Positions 16,071 to 26,024 of a DNA stretch of 64,000 nucleotides are shown one piece after another; positions within the stretch are counted from its first letter, which is position 1; each line of letters begins with the position of its first letter. Source of the DNA: Actinopolymorpha sp. NPDC004070 (lineage in GTDB: Bacteria > Actinomycetota > Actinomycetes > Propionibacteriales > Actinopolymorphaceae); NCBI RefSeq assembly GCF_040610475.1, contig NZ_JBEXMJ010000001.1, positions 620,001 through 684,000 on the forward strand, given 5' to 3'. The notes under the pieces are model-generated. The model made no database searches. It was not told the origin of the DNA and saw only the letters and a program-made list of their open reading frames with translations. A program made the position numbers and the translations under genes.

Positions 16071-17351
16071 TCAGGCCCGGCGACGCAGGACGACCGCCCG
16101 GCCGGCCAGGCCGAGCCCGAACATCACCAGGCCGGCGACCACCGACGTCCACGGCAGCGCCGCCACCAGAACCACGCACCCGGCCACCCCGAGCACGTTC
16201 AGTGCGCGCGGCCAGCGCCGCTGTCCGGCCGGCTGGGTGAACGCCGACGCGTTGGCGATCGCGTAGTAGACCAGTACGCCGAACGACGAGAAGCCGATCA
16301 CGCCGCGTAGGTCCGTGGTGAGGACCAGCACGCAGACCACGGCCGCCACCGCGAGCTCGGCGTGGTGCGGGATCCGGTAACGGGGGTGGACCGCTGCCAG
16401 CCAGCCGGGCAGGTCACGGTTGCGCGCCATCGCCAGCGTCGTCCGTCCCACGCCGGCGATCAGCGCCAGCAGCGCGCCGAGGCTCGCCAGTGCGCCGCCG
16501 ACCCGGACCAGCGGTGCGAGCCCACCCACTCCCGCGGCCTGCACCGTCGCCGCCAGCGGTGCGGCCGACCGCGCCAGCAGCTCCGGACCGGCGGCGAACA
16601 GCGCGGTCAGGCCGACCACGAGGTAGACCACGACGGTGATCGCCAGCGCCAGCGGGATCGCCCGCGGGATGGTCCGTGCCGGGTCGCGAACCTCCTCGCC
16701 CAGGGTCGCCACCCGGGCGTAGCCGGCGAACGCGAAGAAGAGCAGTCCGGCCGCCTGCAGGATGCCGTACGCCCCGCCGGTCGTCAGCGTGTCCCAGCCG
16801 CCCACCCGGTCCGGTGAGGCGTGGCCGGCCAGCCAGATGCCCGCGACCAGCACCACGAGGGTGGTCAGCGTGCAGGTGACCAGGACCCGGGTGGCCTGCG
16901 CGGTCCGGGTCACGCCGCGGTAGTTCAGGGCGGTCAGCCCGAGCACGCCGAGAACCGCGACGATCCGCTGTGCCCACCACGGGCCCGGCACGGCGTACAC
17001 CGCGAAGGTCAACGCCATCGCCGCACACGACGCGGTCTTGCCGACGACGAACCCCCAGCCGGCGACGAATCCCCACCAGTGGCCGAGGCGTTCGCGTCCG
17101 TACACATAGGTGCCGCCGGAGGTCGGGTAGGCGGCGGCCAGCTGGGCGGACGCAGTCGCGTTGCAGTACGCGATCACCGCCGCGACCACCAGGCCGACGA
17201 TCAGCCCCGCGCCGGCGGCGGCCGCGGCCGGACCGAACGCCGCGAACACGCCCGCACCGATCATCGAGCCCAACCCGATCACCACCGCATCGGTCACACC
17301 GAGCCGGCGGGCCAGCCGGTCGGACCCGGCGGGGTCGTCCGAACCGCTCAT
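16071..17351 (-). CDS. APC-superfamily amino acid/polyamine permease
   Basis: 426 residues with about 12 membrane helices. The N-terminus has the APC opening RLGVTDAVVIGLGSMIGAGVF, and the substrate-path helix 6 region reads GLLFFAFAGYARVATLGEEVRDPARTIPRAI. It probably imports an amino acid or polyamine with protons; specificity cannot be read. GGAGG precedes the ATG at a 9-nt gap, and the domain begins right there. It diverges from the glutamate-semialdehyde dehydrogenase gene, so a role in proline or arginine uptake is possible but only contextual. Confidence 0.88.
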   Translation of the reverse strand: MSGSDDPAGSDRLARRLGVTDAVVIGLGSMIGAGVFAAFGPAAAAAGAGLIVGLVVAAVIAYCNATASAQLAAAYPTSGGTYVYGRERLGHWWGFVAGWGFVVGKTASCAAMALTFAVYAVPGPWWAQRIVAVLGVLGLTALNYRGVTRTAQATRVLVTCTLTTLVVLVAGIWLAGHASPDRVGGWDTLTTGGAYGILQAAGLLFFAFAGYARVATLGEEVRDPARTIPRAIPLALAITVVVYLVVGLTALFAAGPELLARSAAPLAATVQAAGVGGLAPLVRVGGALASLGALLALIAGVGRTTLAMARNRDLPGWLAAVHPRYRIPHHAELAVAAVVCVLVLTTDLRGVIGFSSFGVLVYYAIANASAFTQPAGQRRWPRALNVLGVAGCVVLVAALPWTSVVAGLVMFGLGLAGRAVVLRRRA

Positions 17352-17552
17352 GGGCGGAGTCCTCCGGAAAGGGCCTGGGCCCGATTGGCCGGCCGCTGAT
17401 CGACTTCTGCCGGAACGATATCGAGCGGTGCGATTCTTCGTCCCCGCGCCGACCGCAGCCGGGGTCCTGGTGGGACGATGGGCGCTGGGACCTCCCCGAC
17501 CGGGAGGCCCGCCCAGCCTGGTCCACGCCCCACAAAGACGCGGGAGCCATCG

Positions 17553-19178
17553 ATGGATGCCGTCACGCAGGTACCCCCACCGGCCAACGAGCCGGTCAAG
17601 TCCTACGCACCCGGAAGCGCCGAGCGTGCGAGCCTGTCCCGCCGGCTGGCGGAGCTGGCCGGTGACCACGTAGATCTCACCGCCACCATCGGCGGGGTGC
17701 ACCGCGCCGGCGGCGGCGACCCGGTTCCGGTGGTGATGCCGCACAACCACGCCCACGTGCTCGGCACGCTGCGCAACTCCACCGAGCAGGACGCCGAGGA
17801 CGCGATCAAGGCCGGCCAGGACGCCGCGCACGAGTGGCGGGCGATGTCCTTCGACGAGCGGGCCGCGATCTTCCTGAAGGCCGCCGACCTGGCCGCCGGC
17901 CCGTGGCGGGACACCCTGAACGCCGCGACGATGCTGGGCCAGAGCAAGTCGGTCCAGCAGGCCGAGATCGACGCGGCCTGCGAGCTGATCGACTTCCTCC
18001 GGTTCAACGTGCACTTCGCCCGGCAGATCCACGCCGAGCAGCCGATCTCCTCACCCGGGGTGTGGAACCGGCTCGACTACCGGCCGCTGGAGGGCTTCGT
18101 CTACGCGGTCACGCCGTTCAACTTCACCGCGATCGCCGCCAACCTGCCGACCGCGCCCGCCCTGATGGGCAACGTCGTGCTGTGGAAGCCGTCGCCCACC
18201 CAGACCTTCGCGGCGTACTTCACGATGCGGTTGCTGGAAGAGGCGGGCCTGCCGCCCGGCGTGATCAACCTGCTGCCCGGTGACGGGCTCGCGGTGTCCC
18301 GGGTCGCGCTCGCCCACCCGAGCCTGGCCGGCATCCACTTCACGGGTTCGACGGCGACGTTCCGGACGCTGTGGCGTGGCGTCGGCGAGCACCTCGACCG
18401 CTACCACAACTACCCCCGGATCGTCGGAGAGACCGGGGGCAAGGACTTCATCCTGGCGCACGCCTCGGCCGACCCCGACGTGCTGCGGACCGCGCTCGTC
18501 CGCGGTGCCTTCGAGTACCAGGGGCAGAAGTGCTCGGCGGCCTCCCGCGCCTACCTGCCGCGCAGCGTGTGGAACCGGATCGCCGACGAGCTCGTCGCCG
18601 AGACCGAGGCACTGACCATGGGCGACGTCGCCGACCTGTCCAACTTCATGGGCGCGGTCATCGACGAGCGGGCGTACGCCAAGCACGCCGCCGCGCTGGA
18701 CCGCGCCAAGGCGACCGACTCCATCAGCGTCGTCGCCGGCGGGACGCTCGACGACAGCGTGGGTTACTTCGTCCGGCCGACGATCCTGACCAGTGACGAC
18801 CCGACCGACGAGATCTTCACCACGGAGTACTTCGGGCCGATCCTCGGCGTGCATGTGTACGAGGACAGCGCGTACGAGCAGGTCATCGGGGCGCTGGACG
18901 CCGCGTCGCCGTACGGCCTCACCGGTGCGGTGATCGCCCGCGACCGCGGGGCGGTCGCCACCGCGGGGGAGCGGTTGCGCTACACCGCCGGGAACTTCTA
19001 CGTGAACGACAAGCCGACCGGTGCGGTGGTGGGCCAGCAGCCGTTCGGCGGTGCTCGCGCCAGCGGCACCAACGACAAGGCGGGTTCGGTCTGGAACCTC
19101 GTCCGGTGGGTGAGCCCGCGGACGATCAAGGAGACCTTCGTGCCGCCCACCGACTACCGCTATCCCCACATGGGCTGA
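17553..19178 (+). CDS. pruA: L-glutamate gamma-semialdehyde dehydrogenase (1-pyrroline-5-carboxylate dehydrogenase)
   Basis: 541 residues, the single-function P5CDH length. Aldehyde dehydrogenase features: FVYAVTPFNFTAIAANLPTA, nucleotide-binding FTGSTATFRTLW, general base E293 in VGETGGKDF and nucleophile C327 in YQGQKCSAASRAYLP, the P5CDH form of the motif. It oxidises glutamate semialdehyde to glutamate with NAD, the last step of proline breakdown. The ATG follows GGGAG at 6 nt. Proline dehydrogenase is not next door. The glutamate product could feed the large NAD-glutamate dehydrogenase 1.9 kb downstream. Confidence 0.93.
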   Translation: MDAVTQVPPPANEPVKSYAPGSAERASLSRRLAELAGDHVDLTATIGGVHRAGGGDPVPVVMPHNHAHVLGTLRNSTEQDAEDAIKAGQDAAHEWRAMSFDERAAIFLKAADLAAGPWRDTLNAATMLGQSKSVQQAEIDAACELIDFLRFNVHFARQIHAEQPISSPGVWNRLDYRPLEGFVYAVTPFNFTAIAANLPTAPALMGNVVLWKPSPTQTFAAYFTMRLLEEAGLPPGVINLLPGDGLAVSRVALAHPSLAGIHFTGSTATFRTLWRGVGEHLDRYHNYPRIVGETGGKDFILAHASADPDVLRTALVRGAFEYQGQKCSAASRAYLPRSVWNRIADELVAETEALTMGDVADLSNFMGAVIDERAYAKHAAALDRAKATDSISVVAGGTLDDSVGYFVRPTILTSDDPTDEIFTTEYFGPILGVHVYEDSAYEQVIGALDAASPYGLTGAVIARDRGAVATAGERLRYTAGNFYVNDKPTGAVVGQQPFGGARASGTNDKAGSVWNLVRWVSPRTIKETFVPPTDYRYPHMG

Positions 19179-19182
19179 GGCC

Positions 19183-19201
19183 CCACGATCGGCGGTCGTG
19201 G
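19183..19201 (+). terminator. Weak hairpin after pruA
   Basis: CCACGA at 19183-19188 pairs with TCGTGG at 19196-19201 around a 7-nt loop, just after the pruA stop. Only 6 bp and no T tract, so it is a marginal terminator. Confidence 0.3.
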
Positions 19202-19300
19202 CTCATCCGCGCGCGGCTGGCAAGGCGGAGGGGGAAGCGCGTAGCGGTGTTCTACGCGTGACGACGACAACGCAGCCAGCCGTGATGCGGGGAGCCACGA

Positions 19301-19510
19301 TCAGGCGACGCGGGAAGGCTTGCTGCGTATCTTCTCGACCTCGACCTGCTCGGCGAACGAGGTGTCCATGAACAGCGCCGTCCCGCAGATCACGCACACC
19401 CAGTCGGGGCACGCCTCACCGTGGCCCTCGTCGCACTGGGGCTGGACGAACAGCTCCAGCCGTCGGCAGGTCGGGCACTGGTAGGTCGTCTCGCGCGTCG
19501 CGTCGGTCAT
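19301..19510 (-). CDS. Small zinc-ribbon protein
   Basis: 69 residues with two Cys pairs, CPTC near the N-terminus and CVIC in the middle, plus extra Cys and His between them (CDEGH, CPDWVC), as in one zinc ribbon. The rest is short and charged. GGGGAGG precedes the ATG at 8 nt, which supports the start. Similar small zinc-ribbon proteins occur in actinobacteria without known function. It is followed on the same strand by nothing before the convergent pruA. Confidence 0.65.
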   Translation of the reverse strand: MTDATRETTYQCPTCRRLELFVQPQCDEGHGEACPDWVCVICGTALFMDTSFAEQVEVEKIRSKPSRVA

Positions 19511-19676
19511 GACCGGGCCTCCCCACGTCGGTGAAGTCGGGCCGCCGGGAGCTGTGACCTCCAAGCGGTACCGAACTCACGTTCGCAGCAAGGACCGACA
19601 ACGCCGAGCCGACACGCCGAACTGATCACGATCCGACGCTGCGTGACGGGCGCCGGGCGGCCGGGCGCCACCAGGC

Positions 19677-20267
19677 TCAGGCCACCTCCGGAGGGGGCGG
19701 CGCCCAGGTGAGGGCGATCCCGAGGCCGGCCAGCCAGGCGTCCACGTCGTGGCCGTGGCCGACGATCCCGGCGTACGCGGCGTAGCTCGACTCCAGCGCG
19801 CGTTCGGCGTCGGCCTGGCCGAGCAGACCCGCGCGCACCGCGGCCACGAACTCGTCGGAGTCGACCACCCGGGCGTCCACGCCGGTGCGGACCAGGATGT
19901 CGAGGTAGTGGTCGACGGTGCGCCACACCTGGCCCCGGACGGTCGTGGCCATGACGTCGACGTAGTGGTTCTCGGTGCGGACCAGCCCGCGGTGCGCCCG
20001 GAAGTCACTGACCCGGACGCCCAGCCCGGGGAGGATCCACGACTGCACCCACCCGATGGTGGGGTGGCCGGTCACCGGCCGGGAGAAGTACAGCCCGAAG
20101 TCGGTGACCCGCCAGGCGTCGAGGGGACGCGAGGTGCCCTCCCGATCGACGTTGATCCCCGCCGCCACGTCGTAGGTCTCCACGTGCGGCGGGGGGATCG
20201 ACGTCGCCGGCTCCGCGCCGCCGGACGGGCCGGGCGCCTCCGCCGTCCCGGCCGCCCGCGCCGTCAC
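19677..20267 (-). CDS. DUF402-domain protein (FomD/nucleoside-diphosphatase-like fold)
   Basis: 196 residues. The core reads GLYFSRPVTGHPTIGWVQSWILPGLGVRVSDF followed, in pieces, by HRGLVRTENHYVDVM and WRTVDHYLDILVRTG, matching the DUF402 barrel with its acidic DxxLD-type metal site. Some DUF402 proteins hydrolyse nucleoside di- or triphosphates or CMP conjugates, but the substrate here is unknown. The GTG start overlaps the TGA of the upstream DUF2505-like gene (GTGA), so the two are co-translated. The first 25 residues are Ala/Pro-rich and probably disordered. Confidence 0.75.
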   Translation of the reverse strand: MTARAAGTAEAPGPSGGAEPATSIPPPHVETYDVAAGINVDREGTSRPLDAWRVTDFGLYFSRPVTGHPTIGWVQSWILPGLGVRVSDFRAHRGLVRTENHYVDVMATTVRGQVWRTVDHYLDILVRTGVDARVVDSDEFVAAVRAGLLGQADAERALESSYAAYAGIVGHGHDVDAWLAGLGIALTWAPPPPEVA

Positions 20268-20764
20268 CGCTGGCTGGCCAGCCAGTCGCGGCCGAGATCC
20301 TCCATGCCGTCCAGTCCGGCCATCACCGCGGGCGCGGCGGCCTGCTCGATCTTCTTCCCGATGATCGGGACCGACGCCTTCAGGTCGGCGTCCACGATCT
20401 GCTTGGTGGCCGAGCCGCCCGCGTCGGGCACCAGCCGGATCTTGCCGCGCATCGACACCGGCGCGTTGGCGATCTCGACCTTCAGGTCGCCGGTTCGGGA
20501 CCCGTCCGGGCCGGGCGCACCCCAGTCGATCACCTCGTCCAGTTCGATCCGCTCGCCGACGAACTTGCGGACGAAGTCCGGCACCTTCGCGGGCAACGAC
20601 TGGTGGGTGGTCGTACGGGCGCCGCCGCTGCCGTCGGTCACGTCGATGTCGTAGCTCAGCGCGTGCGCCTTCTCCACCCGGTGCCGGATGAAGCTCTCGT
20701 TGGTCAGCATGGCGTACACGGTGTCCGGCGGAGCCGCGTAGCTGCATTCCCGATGAAGGTCCAT
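20264..20764 (-). CDS. DUF2505 / SRPBCC-like protein
   Basis: 166 residues. The opening DLHRECSYAAPPDTVYAMLTNESFIRHR is typical of DUF2505 proteins, which have a START/SRPBCC-type cavity for a hydrophobic ligand. The C-terminal helix (IGKKIEQAAAPAVMAGL) closes such folds. Function is unknown. Start ATG 20764 gives the family N-terminus. Forms a two-gene unit with the overlapping DUF402 gene and diverges from the glutamate dehydrogenase gene. Confidence 0.78.
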   Translation of the reverse strand: MDLHRECSYAAPPDTVYAMLTNESFIRHRVEKAHALSYDIDVTDGSGGARTTTHQSLPAKVPDFVRKFVGERIELDEVIDWGAPGPDGSRTGDLKVEIANAPVSMRGKIRLVPDAGGSATKQIVDADLKASVPIIGKKIEQAAAPAVMAGLDGMEDLGRDWLASQR

Positions 20765-21077
20765 GGTGAGATCCAACACGAAGATCGGCGCGAATGCCGA
20801 CAACGAAGCCCATAACGAAGTCCATACCGAGCCATGGACGAAGCCTGCCGGGTCGCCGGAGCCGCCCCGAGCCGCCGGGAGGCCCCCGGAGAGCCCCCTC
20901 TGCCCGGCCTGTACGCCCCGGGACGTGCCGGAACGCCGGATTCATCCCACCCCGTGCCTCGTCGCGCAGACCGTGCAGGGACCCGGGGGCAGGGATTAGG
21001 GTCGGAGAGGCCCGTACGACGGCGTACGGCCCCGGCGCCTGCCGTGGCTCCGGTGGACAAACGGACAAGGCGAGGTC
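20765..21077. other. Divergent gap between the DUF2505 and glutamate dehydrogenase genes
   Basis: The 313-bp gap must hold the promoters of both units. Near 20795-20825 the motif AACGAAG(C/T)CCAT occurs twice in tandem. Frames crossing the gap lack domains. No gene is supported. Confidence 0.45.
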
Positions 21078-24000
21078 ATGACCGTCACCGGCAGCAAGTG
21101 GGACGACGCCAAGGACGCGATCCTGGCCGATGCCGCCAAGGTCGCCGAGCACAGTCGTTCGGCCGGGGCGCTGGCGCCTGACCAGGTGGAGCGGCTGCTG
21201 GCCATCTACTACCGCCACGTCTCCGCCGAGGACCTGCTCCACCGCGACCCGGTGGACGTCTACGGCGCCGCGCGCAGCCACTTCCGCCTGGCGCAGGAGC
21301 GCCCGCAGGGCACCGCCGCGGTCAACGTCTTCACCCCCACGGTCGAGGAGCACGGCTGGTCGTGCAGCCACACCGTAGTGGAGGTCGTCACCGACGACAT
21401 GCCGTTCCTCGTCGACTCGGTGACGATGGAGCTGTCCCGGCGCAACCACGGCATCCACCTCGTCGTCCACCCGCAGGTCACCGTGCACCGGGACATCACC
21501 GGCCGGCTGCTCGGCGTCGACAGTGGCTACAACGGCGCCCCGGCGACGTCCGCCGCCCGCCGCGAGCCCGACCTGGTGCCGGAGTCGTGGATCCACGTCG
21601 AGATCGACCGGGTGAGCGACCCCGACGACCTGGTGCAGATCGAGGCCGACCTGCGCCGGGTCCTCAACGACGTACGCGAGTCGGTGGAGGACTTCGAGAA
21701 GCTGCGCGCCCGGGCCCTGGAGGTGGTGGAGGACCTCGCCACCAACCCGCCGCCGCTGCCTGAGCAGGAGATCGCCGACACCCGGGAGCTGCTCACCTGG
21801 CTCGCCGACAACCACTTCACCTTCCTCGGCTACCGCGAGTACACCCTGCACGAGACACCGGACGGCGACTCGGTGATGCGGGCCGTGCCAGGCAAGGGAC
21901 TCGGCATCCTGCGCTCGGACCCGCGCTCGACGCGGTCGTTCCGTCAGATGCCGCCGGAGGTGCGCACCAAGGCGAAGGAGAAGCGGCTCCTCATCCTCAC
22001 CAAGGCCAACTCCCGCTCCACGGTGCACCGGCCGGCCTACCTCGACTACATCGGGATCAAGACCTTCGACGAGTCCGGCGAGGTGGTGGGCGAACGCCGC
22101 TTCCTCGGGCTGTTCACCTCCGCTGCCTACACCCAGAGCGTGCGCCGCATCCCTGTGCTGCGTGCCCGGACGGCGGAGGTGATCGAGCGCTCGGGCTTCT
22201 CCACCGACTCCCACTCCGGCAAGGTCCTGCTGGACATCCTGGAAACCTACCCGCGCGACGAGCTGTTCCAGATGTCGGCGGAGGAACTCCTCCCGACCGT
22301 GATGGCCGTCCTCTACCTCCAGGAACGCCGCCAGCTGCGGTTGTTCGTACGCCGCGACGACTACGGCCGCTACGTCTCCTGCCTGGTCTACCTCCCGCGC
22401 GACCGGTTCTCCACCGACGTACGCCTGGAGCTGCAGCGGCTGCTGCTGGCCGCCTACGGCGGGGAGACCATCGACTTCGCGCTGCGGCTGTCGGAGTCGG
22501 TGCTCGCCCGGCTGCACTTCGTGATCCGGATGCCGCGCGGCGCGACGATCCCCGACCTCGACGTGGCCGAGGTGGAGGAGCAGCTGTCGCAGGCCACCCG
22601 CACCTGGTCCGACGACTTCGCCGACGCGCTCAACGACCAGGTGGGCGAGGCGGAGGCCGCGCGGCTGCTGCACCGCTACGACGAGGCGTTCCCGGTCGCC
22701 TACCGCGACGACTTCCCGGCCCGCACCGGTGTGGCCGACCTGCTGCGGCTGGAGGAGCTGCCCGCCGAGGGCGGCCTGGGCCTGTCGTTGTACGAGCCGG
22801 TCGACGCCGCGTCGAACGAACGCCGGTTCAAGATCTACCGCACGGGCCAGAGCCTGTCGCTGTCCGACGTGCTGCCCCGGCTCACCCGGATGGGCGTGGA
22901 GGTGATCGACGAGCGCCCGTACGAGATCGAGACCGCCGACCACCGGCGGGCCTGGATCTACGACTTCGGGCTCGTCTACGGCGCCGCGGTGGTCGGAGCT
23001 CCGGCCGCAGCGATCCGGGAGCTGTTCCAGGACGCGTTCGCCGCCGTGTGGTCCGGGCGGGCCGAGAGCGACGGGTTCAACGCGCTGGTGCTGCGGGCCG
23101 GACTGAACTGGCGGCAGGCGAGCATCCTGCGTGCGTACGCGAAGTACATGCGCCAGTCGGGGTCGACGTTCAGCCAGACCTACATCGAGGACGCCCTCAC
23201 CGCCAACGTCGACCTGGCCTGCCAGCTGGTCAGCCTGTTCGAGGCGCGGTTCGACCCGCGCGGCGACCAGGACCCGAAGACGCGCGACAAGAACGCCGAT
23301 GAGCTGGTCGAGCAGATCGAGGCGGGCCTGGACGACGTGGTGAGCCTGGACCACGACCGCATCCTGCGTTCCCTGCTCAACCTCGTCCGCACCACGCTGC
23401 GCACCAACTACTTCCAGCGCGACGCCGACGGGGAGCCCAAGCCGTACATCTCGTTCAAGCTCGACCCGAGGTCCAACCCCGAGTTGCCCGAGCCGCGGCC
23501 GCAGTACGAGATCTGGGTCTACTCACCGCGGGTGGAGGGCGTCCACCTGCGGTTCGGCCCGGTGGCCCGTGGCGGGCTGCGCTGGTCCGACCGCCGGGAG
23601 GACTTCCGTACCGAGGTCCTCGGCCTGGCCAAGGCGCAGATGGTGAAGAACACCGTGATCGTGCCGGTCGGCGCCAAGGGCGGGTTCTTCTGCAAGCAGC
23701 TGCCCGACCCGGCCGACCGCGACGCCTGGATGGCCGAAGGGGTCGCGTGCTACCGCACGTTCATCAGCGGGCTGCTGGACATCACCGACAACCTCCAGCG
23801 CGGCGAGGTGATCCCGCCCGAGGACGTCGTACGCCACGACGGCGACGACGCCTACCTCGTGGTCGCCGCCGACAAGGGCACCGCGAGCTTCTCCGACATC
23901 GCCAACGACGTGGCGAAGTCCTACGGCTTCTGGCTCGGCGACGCGTTCGCCTCCGGCGGCTCCGACGGCTACGACCACAAGGCGATGGGCATCACCGCGC

Positions 24001-25976
24001 GCGGGGCGTGGGAGTCGGTCAAGCGGCACTTCCGCGAGCTGGGCCGGGACTGCCAGAACGAGGACTTCACCTGCGTGGGCGTCGGTGACATGTCCGGTGA
24101 CGTCTTCGGCAACGGCATGCTGTGTTCGCGCCACACCCGGCTGGTGGCGGCGTTCGACCACCGGCACATCTTCCTCGACCCCGATCCCGACCCCGAGACG
24201 TCCTTCGACGAACGCCGGCGGCTGTTCGGCCTGCCGCGGTCGAGCTGGGCCGACTACGACCGCGACCTGATCAGCGCCGGGGGAGGGGTCTACCGCCGGA
24301 CGGCGAAGTCGATCCCGCTCAGCCCGCAGGTCCGCGCCTCGCTCGGCATCGCCCGCAACGTCGACGCGCTCACCCCGAGCGAGCTGATCCGGGCCATCCT
24401 CACCGCGCCGGTCGACCTGCTGTGGAACGGCGGCATCGGCACCTACGTCAAGGCGTCCACCGAGTCCCACGCCGACGCCGGCGACAAGGCCAACGACGCG
24501 GTGCGCGTCAACGGCCGCCAGCTGCGCGCCGCCTGTGTCGGCGAGGGAGGCAACCTCGGCCTCACCCAGCTCGGCCGGATCGAGTACGCCCAGCAGGGCG
24601 GCAAGCTCACCACGGACTTCATCGACAACTCCGCCGGGGTGGACACCTCCGACCACGAGGTCAACATCAAGGTCCTGCTGGACCGCCTGCTGCAGGAGGG
24701 CGACCTCACCGGCAAGCAGCGCAACGAGCTGCTGGCCGGGATGACCGACGAGGTTGCCCAGCTCGTCCTGGACGACAACTACCAGCAGAACGTCGCCCTG
24801 CAGAACGCCGCGGCCGGTTCCAAGGCGCTGATGCACGTGCACGCCGACTGGATCCGCCGGCTGGAGAAGCTCGGGCTGATCGACCGGGAGCTGGAGTTCC
24901 TGCCCAACCCCAAGCAGTTCCGCGAACGCCAGGCACAGGGCGGCGGGCTGACCGCGCCCGAGCTGGCCGTGCTCTTCGCGTACACCAAGATCGTGCTGGC
25001 CCGTGAGCTGCTCGGGACGTCGCTGCCCGACGACCCCTACCTCCACGCCGAGCTGGTGGCGTACTTCCCCGAGCCGATCCGCGCACGCTTCCAGGAACAG
25101 ATGGCCGAGCACCCGCTCCGCCGGGAGATCATCACCACCCAGGTGGTCAACCGGATGGTCAACATGGCCGGGATGACGTTCTATCCCCGGCTGTCGCTGG
25201 AGACGGGCGCGCCGGCGGAGGAGCTGGCGCGCGCCCACGTCGCCGCCCGGGCCATCTTCGGGGCGGACGAGATCTTCGCCGAGATCCAGCGGCTGGACAA
25301 CCGGATCGAGTCCGGCATGCAGGTGCGGATGCGGCTGGAGGCGCGCACGATCGTCGAGCGCGCCAGCCGGTGGTTCGTCCAGAACCGCCGCCCGCCGATG
25401 GACGTCGCCGCCACGATCGACTTCTTCGCCGCGGGGATGCGGGAGCTGTCGGAGTCGCTGCCGGAGGTGCTGACCGGGCGCGAGCGGACGCTGTTCGAAG
25501 GGCGCCTGCACGGATACGTCGAGGCGGGCGTGCCGGAGGAGCTGGCCACCCGGGTCGCCGCCCTGGCACCGACGTACGCCGGACTGGGCATCGTGGAGAC
25601 CGCCAACCGCGCCGGTGTCGACCTGATGGACGTGGCCCGGGTGCACTTCATCCTGGGCGAACGCCTGGAGCTCGGCCGGCTGCTCGAACGCATCCTCGCC
25701 CTGCCCCGGCAGGACCGCTGGCAGACCACCGCCCGGGCGACCCTGCGCGACGACCTGCACAACGTGCACTCCCAGCTGACCATGGACGCGTTGTCGGTGA
25801 CGCCCGCGGACGCCGCACCCGAGGACCGGGTGGCCGCCTGGGCCGAACGCGACCAGGCGCTGGTCAGCCGCACCCGGTCGACCCTGGGCGAGATCGTGGA
25901 GGGCGACGCCGCCGACCTGGCGCGGTTGTCGGTCGGTCTCCGGGTGGTGCGCCGCCTGCTCCCGTCCGCCAACTAG
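21078..25976 (+). CDS. gdh2: NAD-specific glutamate dehydrogenase, large (about 180 kDa) type
   Basis: 1632 residues, the length of the L-180 GDH class first described in Streptomyces and Pseudomonas. An N-terminal ACT-like regulatory half (about 1-700) precedes the catalytic part. There, VPVGAKGGFFCKQLPD holds the substrate lysines, VAADKGTASFSDIAND and GDAFASGGSDGYDHKAMGIT follow, and CVGVGDMSGDVFGNGML is the Rossmann NAD loop. A helical C-terminal domain completes it. It oxidatively deaminates glutamate to 2-oxoglutarate and ammonium, a catabolic role; family members are allosterically tuned by amino acids. ATG follows GCGAGG. Long antisense open frames cover the gene but only mirror its codon bias. 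Confidence 0.95.
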   Translation: MTVTGSKWDDAKDAILADAAKVAEHSRSAGALAPDQVERLLAIYYRHVSAEDLLHRDPVDVYGAARSHFRLAQERPQGTAAVNVFTPTVEEHGWSCSHTVVEVVTDDMPFLVDSVTMELSRRNHGIHLVVHPQVTVHRDITGRLLGVDSGYNGAPATSAARREPDLVPESWIHVEIDRVSDPDDLVQIEADLRRVLNDVRESVEDFEKLRARALEVVEDLATNPPPLPEQEIADTRELLTWLADNHFTFLGYREYTLHETPDGDSVMRAVPGKGLGILRSDPRSTRSFRQMPPEVRTKAKEKRLLILTKANSRSTVHRPAYLDYIGIKTFDESGEVVGERRFLGLFTSAAYTQSVRRIPVLRARTAEVIERSGFSTDSHSGKVLLDILETYPRDELFQMSAEELLPTVMAVLYLQERRQLRLFVRRDDYGRYVSCLVYLPRDRFSTDVRLELQRLLLAAYGGETIDFALRLSESVLARLHFVIRMPRGATIPDLDVAEVEEQLSQATRTWSDDFADALNDQVGEAEAARLLHRYDEAFPVAYRDDFPARTGVADLLRLEELPAEGGLGLSLYEPVDAASNERRFKIYRTGQSLSLSDVLPRLTRMGVEVIDERPYEIETADHRRAWIYDFGLVYGAAVVGAPAAAIRELFQDAFAAVWSGRAESDGFNALVLRAGLNWRQASILRAYAKYMRQSGSTFSQTYIEDALTANVDLACQLVSLFEARFDPRGDQDPKTRDKNADELVEQIEAGLDDVVSLDHDRILRSLLNLVRTTLRTNYFQRDADGEPKPYISFKLDPRSNPELPEPRPQYEIWVYSPRVEGVHLRFGPVARGGLRWSDRREDFRTEVLGLAKAQMVKNTVIVPVGAKGGFFCKQLPDPADRDAWMAEGVACYRTFISGLLDITDNLQRGEVIPPEDVVRHDGDDAYLVVAADKGTASFSDIANDVAKSYGFWLGDAFASGGSDGYDHKAMGITARGAWESVKRHFRELGRDCQNEDFTCVGVGDMSGDVFGNGMLCSRHTRLVAAFDHRHIFLDPDPDPETSFDERRRLFGLPRSSWADYDRDLISAGGGVYRRTAKSIPLSPQVRASLGIARNVDALTPSELIRAILTAPVDLLWNGGIGTYVKASTESHADAGDKANDAVRVNGRQLRAACVGEGGNLGLTQLGRIEYAQQGGKLTTDFIDNSAGVDTSDHEVNIKVLLDRLLQEGDLTGKQRNELLAGMTDEVAQLVLDDNYQQNVALQNAAAGSKALMHVHADWIRRLEKLGLIDRELEFLPNPKQFRERQAQGGGLTAPELAVLFAYTKIVLARELLGTSLPDDPYLHAELVAYFPEPIRARFQEQMAEHPLRREIITTQVVNRMVNMAGMTFYPRLSLETGAPAEELARAHVAARAIFGADEIFAEIQRLDNRIESGMQVRMRLEARTIVERASRWFVQNRRPPMDVAATIDFFAAGMRELSESLPEVLTGRERTLFEGRLHGYVEAGVPEELATRVAALAPTYAGLGIVETANRAGVDLMDVARVHFILGERLELGRLLERILALPRQDRWQTTARATLRDDLHNVHSQLTMDALSVTPADAAPEDRVAAWAERDQALVSRTRSTLGEIVEGDAADLARLSVGLRVVRRLLPSAN

Positions 25977-26024
25977 GACACGTCCCAGGTCGGCGCGGAC
26001 GGCCCGGAGCGTGCAGTCGCCGAG

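Noticed and set aside
19677..23354. Very long open frame antisense to the glutamate dehydrogenase gene
   Set aside because: Only its last part, from 20267 on, is the real DUF402 gene. The rest mirrors GC-rich codons of the sense gene, is full of Arg/Gly/Val/His, and shows no domain.
23523..25769. 748-codon antisense open frame over the glutamate dehydrogenase gene
   Set aside because: Composition typical of the complement of a high-GC gene, no domain, no ribosome-binding site; the sense protein is unmistakable.
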